This document shows positions 1-10,379 of a stretch of DNA of 64,000 nt, piece after piece. A model generated the notes under the pieces. That model saw nothing but the letters and a program-made list of their open reading frames with translations. It was not told the origin of the DNA and searched no databases. Position numbers and translations under genes: made by a program. Numbering within the stretch: the first letter of the stretch is position 1; every line of letters begins with the position of its first letter. Source of the DNA: Cryptomeria japonica (taxonomy: Eukaryota; Streptophyta; Pinopsida; Cupressales; Cupressaceae); NCBI RefSeq assembly GCF_030272615.1, contig NC_081413.1:145366476-145430475 (forward strand), given 5' to 3'.

Positions 1-274
1 CTGATTGTGGGTAAGGTTTCCCATCATGGTTTTTCCCCTTACAGGGTTTCCACGTACAAATATTGGTGTTATGTGTTGTGAATGACTTTGTGTTTATGTT
101 TCATGCACTAATCTTTACCGGTATAACAATTAACTGTTAAAACTATCTACCAGCATACTTAATTGGTTTACCGGTATTAAGCATTAAGTTGGTTAAGTGT
201 TTTTTGGTTTGAATTTATTTGACAACTGATTCACCCCCCCCCCCCCCTCTCTAAGTTGTCTCCGGGACCTAACA
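1..274 (+). repeat. 3' end of a C-family Copia LTR (cut by window edge)
   Basis: This stretch is the last 274 bases of an LTR. Its reverse complement recurs at 20139-20400 and 32276-32540, the ends of the two LTRs of element C. It ends in GGGACCTAACA at 274. No primer-binding site follows, so it is a 3' LTR or a solo LTR, not a 5' LTR. It includes a 14-base C run at 234-247, which is a G run in the inverted copy. It appears to have inserted into element D. Confidence 0.85.
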
Positions 275-1011
275 CAAAAATCTCACATTCCTCTAGGTAT
301 CCCTTCATCTAAGGAATTTTTAATTCTTTTTTATTCCTTCAATTTCCATGCTTCATTTTTGGAGAATGTTTAAATTCTCCTTCTCATCATTCAAGGAATA
401 TTTTGATTCATTTTTGTCTTCCCTAGGTGCATTGGGAAGCCTTCCCAATAAACCTTGAGTATGGAGACAATAAAATCCTTTATGGCATATATCTTGGACT
501 CCACACTTGTCTTGTCAACCTCTCTTGATCCATGTGTGGGCTCACATACAATCTTGGCCCTCCATTTCTCCTCCTCTTCCTCTATAAATTGGAGACTCCG
601 GTCCTTCATTTCCCATCTCCAAATATAGTAAGTTAATGTTGCCCTTTTGAGTCCAAGCAATCATCCAAGCACCCAAACTAGAGTCAAATTTCCCCACATC
701 CATCACTTAGCCATTCATTTTGCATACCCATTCCATCCTTAATCCATCCATATCATCATCCCTTTAGCTATCTTGTGCACAATTTGGAGAGCCAATCACA
801 TCTAATAAAGGAGCAAATCCAATCAGGTTGGTCACTATTCCAACCTCATCCCGCTCAATCCAACAAACAAGTGAAGGCCTATGAAGGTATAATGGTATTG
901 GTTAAGTTAATTTGAATATTTTATATTTATTTGTGTTTTAACTTGCCATTTAACCTCATCCTAGTTTTCCCTTGGTTTGGGATCCACCAACATCCAAGAA
1001 ATAGTCTTTGG
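275..1011. other. Unassigned AT-rich stretch, probably the 3' non-coding part of element D
   Basis: No domain, LTR end or polypurine tract could be recognised here. The stretch follows, on the minus strand, the stop codon of the long D-element protein at 1012, so it probably holds D's 3' non-coding sequence. An 89-codon minus-strand frame at 391-660 has no recognisable motif and is not called as a gene. Confidence 0.35.
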
Positions 1012-3173
1012 CTATTTAGTGCTTTTGGCTTTGGGAGGAGCGAACTGCTCAAAATCAAATTCATCTAGTGAAATCACTTGTTTCTTCCTTTTAGGTGCTA
1101 CTATATCCATCCATGGTGGTAAATCTGCTTTGGTAGATGGAGTTGTGGCCTCCTTCTGAATAGCAGCCGGTATCTGAGACACATTTTGACTTGAAGACGT
1201 AGCAGCAAAAGATGAAATTATTGTTACTAAGGTTGTGGTAACAGATGGTGATTTTGTTGATGGAGAAACAATATCTATTATTGATGCCTCCTTTGAAACA
1301 ACTATAGATGGTGTCTTAGTGGCAACAATAGTACTTACAATAGGTGGATCTTTAGTTATGATTGTTATGGAAGGTAGGCCCACTGACTGTTTCTCTATAT
1401 TTATCTGCTCCAAAGATTCAATAAAATCCAGAATTGAAGACTCAATAATGGATGTAGGAACATCATCAAAACTCAAGAGACTAGACAATGTACCATATTG
1501 CTGATCACCCTCTTGTTGTGGTGATTCTATATTCAACCCCCCATCATCATATTCTTCTTCTTCTTTATCCAAATCTGATTCAATAGAATGAATGATAACT
1601 TGTGTAGGAGTTGATACTTCTGAAGTGGTGAGAGTATAAATCACACCTTGATGAGTTGGTTCTTCAACTTGCATTTCCTCTTCATCTAGAATTTCTCCTT
1701 CTTCTTGTTCTTTTTCTTTCTCAACCTCTTCAACAGTTGGCTTCTCGGGCTCTTTTGCTTGTGTCACTTGTGGAACTGATGCATATTCACCTTTCTTTAA
1801 TCCTTTGATAGTGAATTTGATTTTAGGTCTTTTTCCCTTAGATTGTATCAAAGGGATTGATGAAGGTTCTTGCACATCTTCATTGCTCTTGGTCCTTAAT
1901 TCAGCTATTTTGCCAACTAGACCATCACTATTATCATCATCACCAGATCTTGAAGGAAGCTTCTCCATTCTAATCCGCTTTTTCAACAACCATCCATTAG
2001 TATTAGCTAGAGTAGGGGAAATTCTTTGGGTAATAGACTTATTTTCCTTTATGGACCATTGGATGAGTGGCAAGGGAGAATCGACAATCTTTCATTCAAA
2101 GTGGACAAGATCTACTATGTCATTGATATCTTTCATTGTATCTAGGATTCTAGCTAAATCCATGTTCTCAATCTGTTCCAAAGTGAGACGATTCAAATTC
2201 ATTCTCCTCACATCTTCCTCATTTTCACAATCTGCCCAGACATCTTCGAGTTGATATACATGTGTATAGATCCTCTTGATTTTGTTCTTCATCCCAAAAA
2301 AATCAAAATTATTATGAGCCTTGAACCTTCTCAATGGTATTGCATTGCATTTCTTCCTACATATTTTTGGCCTTTGGGTTGGTCATCATTGAATATCGGC
2401 CAATGGCTTCTTGAAATTTTAGGCCAGTCTTATGAGCTTGTGACTACCTCTCATGTACATGAATCAATTGTCGACATAATTCCATGAGAACAATTTTATC
2501 TGAAGGATACCTTGGTAGTATGAATGGTTCACTCATAAAACATCCTATGCGGATATATGTGAAAGTAAGAAATTGAAGGAATACACAACCAAAGAAAGAA
2601 ATCATGTTGTATGCTGCTTCTAAAAGTCTTCTCTTCTCTAAACCTTTATCAAACATACACTTCCAAACAACAAAGAAGGCATCATTGACCCTTCTGAAAT
2701 GACTTCTCTGATTATTGATTGTAAGCTAATCATAATAGTTCCAAACATGTACTAACCTTCTATCACCCTTTGTAGTCAAACCTGGATACTGCCTCATAGA
2801 GGTGGTTGCATACACAAGGTACGAGGTCATATAGAACTTCAGTGTTGTTTTGACCTCTTTCAACTATGTAAAAATTACATCACTAATCTGCTCACCCCAA
2901 TCTATTTTGGTTGCCCCTTTTCTGATTATGCTCATGTAATAGCACATCCAGTTCTGAAAGTAATGAGGATCTCTCAGACCTTTCACTCATGCTAGCATGG
3001 TGACCATATCATTGTATTCTTCATTGAAATCACTCCTATGGAAGTATTTAGGCCATCTTGAAGTGGTGGAAACCCTGGTTGAAGATAAGAAAACTGTATT
3101 AATCATCTTCTTACATCACTCTTCATCCTTCTCATAATACTGTTGAGCACCATCTTTGGTTATGTCTGCTACT
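1012..3173 (-). pseudogene. Element D long protein, central and C-terminal part (broken)
   Basis: Reading leftward from 3173 the frame carries the middle and end of a long protein of unknown function, split from its N-terminal part by element A. Visible pieces are an aromatic segment with KGLRDPHYFQNWMCYY, a hydrophobic helix-rich stretch around 2444-2656, and a 353-codon open run (1012-2073). The open run goes from a basic segment (KRPKIKFTIKGLKKGEY) to a Glu-rich acidic segment (EKEKEQEEGEILDEEEMQ), then Ser/Thr-rich sequence ending FDFEQFAPPKAKSTK. Several TAG, TAA and TGA codons and shifts break it. No pol motif is present. The shape (globular N-part, charged middle, low-complexity tail) resembles ORF2 of A and B, but I see no clear sequence match. 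A plant-mobile-domain-type protein is possible but unproven. Confidence 0.5.
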
Positions 3174-3178
3174 TCTTT

Positions 3179-3999
3179 TGTTGGCTTTCTACACTCTAAT
3201 GAGAAATTATGGTGTTGTCATTGATGGCAACAATTTGGCAACCACCTGGCATTCATCCGGTAAAGCCACCGATAGGCACCAGCACCAGCATAGACATCTA
3301 CATACACCGGCAGACACTTCACCGATAGCGGCTACAATGCATATCGGCACCCCAGCCGACACGGAATAAACTTTTGTTTATTGTATTTAATGTAATTATC
3401 TTTTATAAAGCCAACATGGCATATTGTAAAAGACTCATATATATGTATGAGAACTTATAGGTCATTTGGAGTAAGTAAGAAGTATGGTAGAAGGATAGAA
3501 TGAATGAATGATATTTTTGTATAAGGAGATATAAGTTGACAGTGAAGGTTTTGGTTATAGAATGAGCTTAAACTGGTACTGAACCTAGCATAGTTGATGC
3601 TGATTTGAAGCAGTACATTGATTGGATTTTCATAATCCATTTTGTAAGTCAGTGAGACTTCTATCTTGTAAATTGAGTAGTGAGCTCTAGGCAGTTGGCC
3701 TTCCTGCACGTGCAAGCCCCTCATTATAAGTTAAATTTATTCATTGGCCAGTGAGTGAATATTGTGGGTCACAAATCCCACCGAGACTTTTCCCACACCG
3801 GGTTTCCTCGTTAAACATCTTGTGTTATGGTGTGTTTTCTATGTTGTCTTTAATGTTCCTGTTTACTGCATTAATTCTTATTTACCGGTACACTATTTTG
3901 GAATGAAAAATACTTAATAAGGTTAAATATTTTGTTAACTGGTTAGATACTAATTCACCCCCCCTCTCAGTATCTTTGGGACTATCATTAATCCTAACA
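3179..3999 (+). repeat. Element A 5' LTR
   Basis: 821 bp, TG...CA ends. A TATA-like word CATATATATG at 3436-3445 is a plausible promoter. The 3' part carries the CCCACACCGGGTTTCC module shared by all Copia LTRs in this window, then a C-run, and ends ATCCTAACA directly before the PBS. By eye it differs from the 3' LTR by several percent. Confidence 0.9.
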
Positions 4000-4001
4000 A
4001 T

Positions 4002-4013
4002 TGGTATTAGAGC
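4002..4013 (+). promoter_or_regulatory. Element A primer-binding site
   Basis: TGGTATTAGAGC lies two bases after the LTR end. It is complementary to the 3' end of initiator methionine tRNA (consensus TGGTATCAGAGC) with one C-to-T change. Elements B, C, E, G, J and K have versions of the same site. Confidence 0.85.
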
Positions 4014-4070
4014 CTGGTCCTCTATTTTCAAAAGCCTAATAGCTTGAGGAAGATTCTAACACCGGTATAG

Positions 4071-5183
4071 ATGGAGAACTTAAGAAAGCAATTGGAAGGA
4101 GCTCTTGTAGACGATGATTCAGAGAAGTTGAAGAATATCAAACTTGAAGATGATCTAAGGACTACACAGGAATTCATTCAAGGACTTCAGGGGAATCTTA
4201 CTATTGCTAGAAATAAAAATAAATAAATTCATGAGAAGATGCAGAATGATAATGATGAAAAGGAAACTCTTAATGAACTTATGAACAAGATGAGACAAGA
4301 AAACAATACTATGAGGAATGAAATACAAGATATGACTATGAGATTTTGTAAAGACATTGAAGATAGGAAGAAGAGTGAAGATGACTTGACTAGGAGACTC
4401 AATGATGTCGGAAATGAAAATCTAAGACTCAATCATGAAAATGATATGTTGAAGACAAATCTGATTCACATGCAACATGATAAAACTGAACTTATGAGAC
4501 AAATGAGAATTCTGGAAAATAAGTTGGATACAACAAGTCAACACAAAGAGAAATTTAAGAAAAGTTCTGAGGAACTTGATGATATGCTGAAAAGTTAGAA
4601 AGCTAATGGAGATACTAATAGACTTGGATTTGAAGTTGGAGAAAGTTTTGGTACTGCAAACAATCATGATCACAGTAAACTAGTAGGACAACCTAATGCT
4701 TACAAATTTAATGGAAAAAGCTTTAACTCTAACAAGTATGGTCATAGAGAAAATCAGTGTAGATCTAGAAACAATCAGAACATTAATGCACCCACCAGTC
4801 AATGTTCCAAATGCAACAAAGTTGGTCATAATTTAGAAAACTGTAGAATCAATGTGAGATGTTATGTTTGTGGAAGATTTGGGCACTTATCTAATCAATG
4901 CAGAACACAAACTGGTATAGGATATGGAAAGGTTATTCAGAAGAATAATGTGACTTGTTATGCTTGTAACAAAATTGGACATATTGCAAAAATTTGTAGA
5001 AGCAAGACTTCACTGGCAAATAATAAAGGACCAAGTTTGAAAGGCAAAGAAAAGGTTGATGAGGTAAAGCAAGAATTTTCAAAACAATGGATTAGAAAGA
5101 CAAATCAAAATAATGATGAGACTATTCCTTCACCAGTAGAACAAAGTATTACTCCACCTGCAGGAGATTCTTCATCCCACTGA
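4071..5183 (+). pseudogene. Element A ORF1: Gag-like coiled-coil protein with four CCHC zinc knuckles
   Basis: The frame opens with MENLRKQLEGAL at 4071, 57 bases after the PBS, and ends at 5183. Two in-frame stops (TAA 4224-4226, TAG 4596-4598) break it. Residues ~20-175 are highly charged with coiled-coil spacing (MRQENNTMRNEIQDM, NENLRLNHENDMLK). Four CX2CX4HX4C knuckles follow. The first is damaged in A but intact in B; the others are CSKCNKVGHNLENC, CYVCGRFGHLSNQC and CYACNKIGHIAKIC. A Lys- and Pro-rich tail follows. The Copia Gag N-terminal domain (FDGTNYxxW, seen in C, E and H) is absent. By its position after the PBS it is the Gag equivalent, probably binding element RNA; that role is inference. 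Confidence 0.75.
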
Positions 5184-5487
5184 GAAGTAACCCTTTGGGG
5201 GTATTGTAGCAAGTTGAATATCATGCAGATTACCCTCGGTTGATGATGAGAAGATAAATTCTTTCTTTACCGGCAAATGTGTTAAGTTTTCACTTAACCG
5301 GCGAGCATTTAATGCGGTTGTTAAAAGAAATTTTATTATAAATCATTAGTTTTCCTTCATTTTTGATTCACCGAGCATTCAAATTAGTAGAGAGCACACA
5401 ATCTGAGCGAAGACATTCAAAGTGAAGGTGTGAAGCGGTTTCTTTCAAGCATTTAGACATTATCAAGAAGCTTAAGGCATTTTTCAA
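5184..5487 (+). promoter_or_regulatory. Element A inter-ORF leader with TATA-like box
   Basis: This 304-bp gap separates ORF1 from ORF2. TATAAAT at 5337-5343 lies 151 bases before the ORF2 start. Element B has TATAAAAT at 25973-25980, 147 bases before its ORF2 start, inside otherwise diverged sequence. Conserved word and spacing suggest an internal promoter for ORF2, or a leader captured with the gene. No splice sites were established. Confidence 0.45.
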
Positions 5488-8400
5488 ATGGCTTCCTCTT
5501 CTGCTCTTGAATTTATTGCAAACCCTATTGTTCTAGAAAATTTAAAACGCCCTAGGGCCATATTTAAAATTATTCCCAATATAGCTAAACAAGATGATTC
5601 CATAGGCACATTTTCAAATATTCCTAAAGGTTTAGCTTATGCTGAAGACCCTAGGATATATATTCACTGCAATATTGAAGAATTAGGTTTTGAGGAAGTG
5701 TTAAAGATGTTTAAAACTGTAATTTGTGATGAAAATGGCAATGTCAAACCCAAGCACAAGGTTATTGAGAATTTAGGTTTTGTGGAAATCTTAAACATCC
5801 CTGAATTTCTGGAGGAAGTTGTGAGAATTGTCCTAAGTAGGACACATGGAGAATTTATTTGGTTAGATTCAGTGTGCAAATTCACCTGGCAAGCAATTAG
5901 GGCAGTGACAGGTCTGCCCTCAATCAGTAGCAGACCTGAAAAAACTAAGAAGGTTCCTAATAACAAAGTCATGACCTTAACTGGAGAAACATCTGATAGT
6001 AGATCTCTGAGAGTGAATGACATCAAGGAAATTAATGTGAGATTCATAAGTATGATTTTAGGTTATAAGACTACACATGCAAACAGACTCAATTCAGTTT
6101 CTAGTCTTTGCATTAATAGTGCTTATGAAATGGTAAACAATAATGCAAAAATAGATGTGTGTGAATGGCTGAAGGATGAACTAATTGATAACTTGGAGAA
6201 GATAAAAGGTGATAAGAAAGGGACATTTCGTTTTGGCAATCTCTTAGTATGTTTAATGTTGTATTTCACAAAGGAAATTCCCGGTATTGGATAGAAAGAC
6301 TTTGGATATGACATATCGGTAGGCAAACAATTGCAAGAAGCTTTCATCGACATGGGTACTGCTAAGAAAAACAACATAACTGAATATTTCGAAGCTTTCG
6401 AAACCAAAATGAAAACAAGAGAGAGACTACCACAAAGTGTAGTAGATAAATATGATAAGGAAATCTGTTTTGTAATTGAGAAAGATGAAACATGGATGGA
6501 AGCTATATTACCTAGAACTGTATGGGTAACAGAAATGGGTTATGAGGTAGATATCAACATTGTTGAAACTTATGCAAAAACTTTGTTAGATGCACTTAGA
6601 GATCCATCAAAAGAAGTTTCTGGTAATGCTGAAACAATTGAAAGTGGTCTTCAAACAATGAAACAAAGGAAGAGAAGAGAAAAGTATATAAGAGATGCTT
6701 CTAAGAAGGTAAAGGAAATAAAAGAAAATGTTATGAACATTACTGGTATAAAGGCAAGTGAACTTGAAGGACTGCAACTGGAGGCACACATTTCACCGGT
6801 TGGCACATCATCTGACAGTGAGGTACCTACGGAGATCAAGAGAGTTGATAGGAAGAGAAAACCCTCACCGGTACCCTCTCCTCCACCCAAGAAAAAAAGA
6901 ACCTTGAGAAAGAAACAAAAAGCAGTAAGGCAACTGGCAAAGAAACTTACACCCAAGAAGAAATAGAAACAGGTTATATACCTCCTTTAGATAGTTTGCT
7001 GAATGAAATAACTGATGATGGTAACTTGGCAAATGTGAGAAAATTGTATAACACATTCACTGATTCAAAAAAGGAAAGTATTGAAAATAATATAATTCTA
7101 CATCTGGACATATACAAGAAAGTGTTAATTGAAGTTGTAGATGACTTACCAAATGAACTGTATGGAAGGTTAGATGCAAAGAGGATTGCAGAAATGGAGT
7201 TAGATAAGAAACTTAAAATTGAAAAACTTCTAGCTGTACATCGAGTTAACTCTAAAGAGGAAATTGATGACTTAATTTGTGAGGCTAACAGATCAGTTTT
7301 TGCTAGCGGTCAACAACAAGTGAGCTTAATGGTTGCTAGAGTTAATGAAATTGCAGTGGAAACGACTGATAAATGGGATATCTTTTTTGTAGAAAAAGAA
7401 AAACAAGAGCTATTGAATAGGTCAAAGAAAACATTTAAGGTATATCAGATAGATAAGGACAAAGCAAAAGGTAAAGTTGGTGGAATACCAAACATCAAAA
7501 TAACTGACAACTTACCACCACCCTTGGATACTGCAATGGTATATTTTGTTGATCCACCGACTACTGACAGTATAGGTACATCACATGAAGACACTAACCC
7601 TAAATCAAAAATTCTATTCACCATGAATGTGGACACTCAAGAAGTGAAAATTATTGTAGATAAGGATAATACAGAGGTAAAGAATGGTATTGTTGATAGT
7701 GGAAACATTGTTGAGCAACCGGCAAAGAATGTTGAGGTTGAAATGCAAACAGAGCAGACAAAGCATACACTACAAACAAAACAACCATTGGACACTAGTA
7801 TGAATACTGGTAGTATAGATTTTGGCACTGAGAAACCTACAGAGATAGAGATACCGACAGCTGAGAACACAAAGAAACCGATAGAGGCATAGGTACATAT
7901 TGAGATAGTGAAACTGATAATCACTGAGAAACCTAAACCATTATAGGTTGAAACACAAACTTAGACTGATCCACTGGAGGATAATACAATCAAATTGGTA
8001 ACTAATGTTGGAAGCACTAAGGTAATCAAGGCAGTTGGTCAGACATCCAGTACTTCTTTAAGTGAATTAAGGCCTACTAGTGTGACAAAGGTACTCTTAG
8101 ACTCTATCAAGAAGATAACTAACTGTAATGCATTGGCTTATAAAGAAATTGATGATACAATACCTATTCTTAAGATGATTGCACCAAAATGTAATATAGA
8201 TCATGTAAAGGATTATTTAGGTCAGTTGGACACATTGTCTAAATTTATTGCTAGAAATATAATAACAGTTGATAAGGTGAATGAGGATACATTCAAAGAG
8301 AAAATGGAAAAAGAAAAGGAAAAATTCTTTGAGGACAGAATAAAGAAGTGCACTGAACATATTAACACACTTTTACCAGTACTGAATAAAACAATTTTGG

Positions 8401-8855
8401 AATATAAGGAGCTGTATAGAGAAACATGCAAGCAAAAACTGTTGACATAGGACATTGAAAAGGAAATAAGAAGAGTACAGAAGGAGATAGATGATATAGC
8501 TGATAACCTTATTGGTTCATCCGAACCTATATTAGTTATTGAGCAAGAAATAGCAGGATTTGAGGAAAAGTTGAAGAAATTTGAGAAAGAAAAAGCAAGG
8601 ATCAAGGAAAATGCTAGAGAGCTTAAGCATAAACTTAGTCCTAAATTGGACAATCTCATCTCTCTACGAAATGAGATATTCAAGACATTACTTCAAGGAG
8701 AAAGATCACCAGAGGAGCATATGCATCATCTCACTAGCACGATCTAGTGAACTGAGGCAACCATGAATGACAACAACAAATTCATGTAGAGTTTAAACTT
8801 GGTTTTGGCAGACATATTTCAGATTGTAACCAACCGGTTACAAACCTTAAGGTGA
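5488..8855 (+). pseudogene. Element A ORF2: ~1,120-codon unrecognised protein, nuclear-type features
   Basis: ATG at 5488 (MASSSALEFIANP) begins a frame that can be followed to TGA 8853-8855 through in-frame stops (6292, 7890, 7944, 7962, 8448, 8746 and others) and one single-base shift near 6960. The N-terminal ~340 residues form a conserved domain with DPRIYIHCNIEELG, HGEFIWLDSV, RSLRVNDI and WMEAILPRTVWVTEMGYE. Residues ~450-490 are strongly basic (PPKKKRTLRKKQKAVRQ, KKLTPKKK), a likely nuclear-localisation or nucleic-acid-binding segment. An acidic, Thr-rich stretch and a C-terminal helical part with long Lys/Glu heptads follow. No catalytic pol motif, signal peptide or membrane span is seen. 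The B copy matches over its whole length, with many differences at synonymous positions, so it was once under protein-level selection. I do not recognise the family. Confidence 0.65.
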
Positions 8856-8903
8856 AATATTGCACTCAGTTGACAATTTTGGACAACCTTTGTCATTGAT
8901 GTC

Positions 8904-8913
8904 AAAGGGGGAG
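8904..8913 (+). promoter_or_regulatory. Upstream polypurine-tract copy in element A
   Basis: AAAGGGGGAG preceded by TTGATGTC repeats the context of the true PPT 143 bases further on. B has the same doubling, near 29435. It could be a secondary plus-strand primer site or a relic of a duplicated end. Confidence 0.5.
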
Positions 8914-9046
8914 TAGTGGATAGAGAAAAATGATCATTCAGAGGAGATCATCTCCTCAGGGGGAGCACATATTTCTGGTAACTTTTTGGACTTCACTTTT
9001 TGGAAACAGTTTTTGGATTTTTCTCATGAGTGTTGCCATCAATGCC

Positions 9047-9058
9047 AAAGGGGGAGAT
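9047..9058 (+). promoter_or_regulatory. Element A polypurine tract
   Basis: AAAGGGGGAGAT abuts the first TG of the 3' LTR. The same word precedes the 3' LTRs of B and C. Confidence 0.9.
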
Positions 9059-9885
9059 TGTTGGCATTATACACTCTAATGAGAAATGATGGTGTTGTCA
9101 TTGATGGAAACCTTCTGGAAACCACCTGGCATTCACCTAGTAAAGCCACCAGCAGGCACCGACACCGGCATGGACATCTACATACACCAATAGACACTTC
9201 ACCGACAGTGGCTACAATGCATACTAACACCCCAACCGACAGGAAATAAACTTTTGTTTATTGTATTTAATGTAATTATCTTTTGTAAAGATGACATGGC
9301 ATATTGTAAAAGACTCATATATATGTATGAGATCTTATAGGTCATTTGGAGTAAGTAAGAAGTATGGTAGAAGGATAGCATGAATGAATGATATTTCTAT
9401 ATAAGGAGATATAAGTTGACAACGAAGCTTTTGGTTATAGAATGATCTTAAACCGGTACTGAACCTGGCATAGTTGATGTTGATTTGAAGCAGTACATTG
9501 TATTGGATTTTCATAATCCATTTTGTAAGTTAGTGAGACTTCTATCTTGTAAATTGAGCAGTGAGCTCTAGGCAGTTGGCCTTCCTGGATGTGCAGGCCC
9601 CTCATTGTAAGTAATATTTATTCATTGGCCAGTGAGTAAATATTGTGGGTCACAAATCCCATCAAGGTTTTTGTCACACCAGGTTTTCTCATTAAACATC
9701 TTGTGTTACGGTGTGTTTTCTATGTTGTCTTTATTGTTCTTTTTTACTTCATTAATTCTTATTTATCGGTACACTATTTTGGAATGCAAAATACTTAATA
9801 AGGTTAAATATTTTGTTAACTGGTTAGATACTAATTCTCCCCCACCCCCCTCTCAATATCTTTGGGACTATCATTAATCCTAACA
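9059..9885 (+). repeat. Element A 3' LTR
   Basis: 827 bp, starting TGTTGGCATTATAC and ending ATCCTAACA. It pairs with the 5' LTR at 3179-3999, with scattered substitutions and small indels. Confidence 0.9.
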
Positions 9886-10319
9886 TATTCCACTAAAGAA
9901 CCCTTAAACACAATGTTAAAGAAATCACTATCTAGTGTCATGACAATATTTTGATTTACATTCTTTAGCTATCTTGTATTAGGATCAAAATGATCTGCCA
10001 CTGCAAGTACAAAATCTGGATCATGAGCTGCTATTAGGAAATAAGCATACTTGTGCAACTCTGATTTGATTAAATTTTCCATATTTGAAGGGGCTTTCTC
10101 AACTTGATCAATGAACTCTTGCATGTCCACATGACCGATCTTTGTATCTCTTATCTCTTTGACATTGGAGTTGACTGAGCTCTTTGGGAACATATTCAAG
10201 TATTTATCATACTTGTACTTCATTTTTTTCATAGATGGCTTTCTTGGTGAAGGCTCTAACTGACTTGAAGAAGGCTTTCATTTTCCTTGAGTAGGCTTAG
10301 ATTTTGCAAAGTACTGCAT
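9886..10319 (-). pseudogene. Element D long protein, N-terminal part (broken)
   Basis: On the minus strand an ATG at 10319 (MQYFAKSKPTQG) is followed by one TGA and then an open frame with MKKMKYKYDKYLNMFPKSS and AAHDPDFVLAVADHFDPNTR. It runs to 9886, where element A interrupts it after FKGSLVE. The frame continues on the far side of A at 3173. No known domain can be named from the sequence. The upstream LTR and the lack of pol suggest the protein is the main product of element D, possibly a cargo protein like ORF2 of A and B. Confidence 0.5.
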
Positions 10320-10379
10320 TCAATACTAATCATTAGTATTTTGAAGATCATCAACATCAGAAAGGAAAATTTCAGCAAT

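Larger units (their letters stand above)
3179..9885 (+). mobile_element. Element A: Copia-like non-autonomous LTR retrotransposon with two non-pol ORFs
   Basis: Two direct LTRs (3179-3999 and 9059-9885), both starting TGTTGGC and ending CCTAACA, flank a PBS, two ORFs and a PPT. There is no pol. The flanking pentamers TCTTT (3174-3178) and TATTC (9886-9890) match at three of five positions, as expected for an old 5-bp target duplication. Disregarding A and five bases leaves element D's reading frame in phase, which supports these boundaries. Element B (23839-30382) has the same organisation, so this is a family and not a chance deletion product. Confidence 0.85.

Noticed and set aside
234-247. 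Long C run as a functional site, with the matching G run at 20163-20174
   Set aside because: It lies at the usual C-run before the LTR end of Copia elements; length variation in a homopolymer is expected and error-prone.
391-660. 89-codon minus-strand frame with a Glu-rich stretch
   Set aside because: No homologous motif, no start context, and it lies in presumed non-coding sequence of element D.
1805-2254. 149-codon plus-strand frame, and other plus-strand frames at 1235-1504 and 2251-2487
   Set aside because: They are antisense shadows of the D protein; codon structure and charge pattern favour the minus strand.
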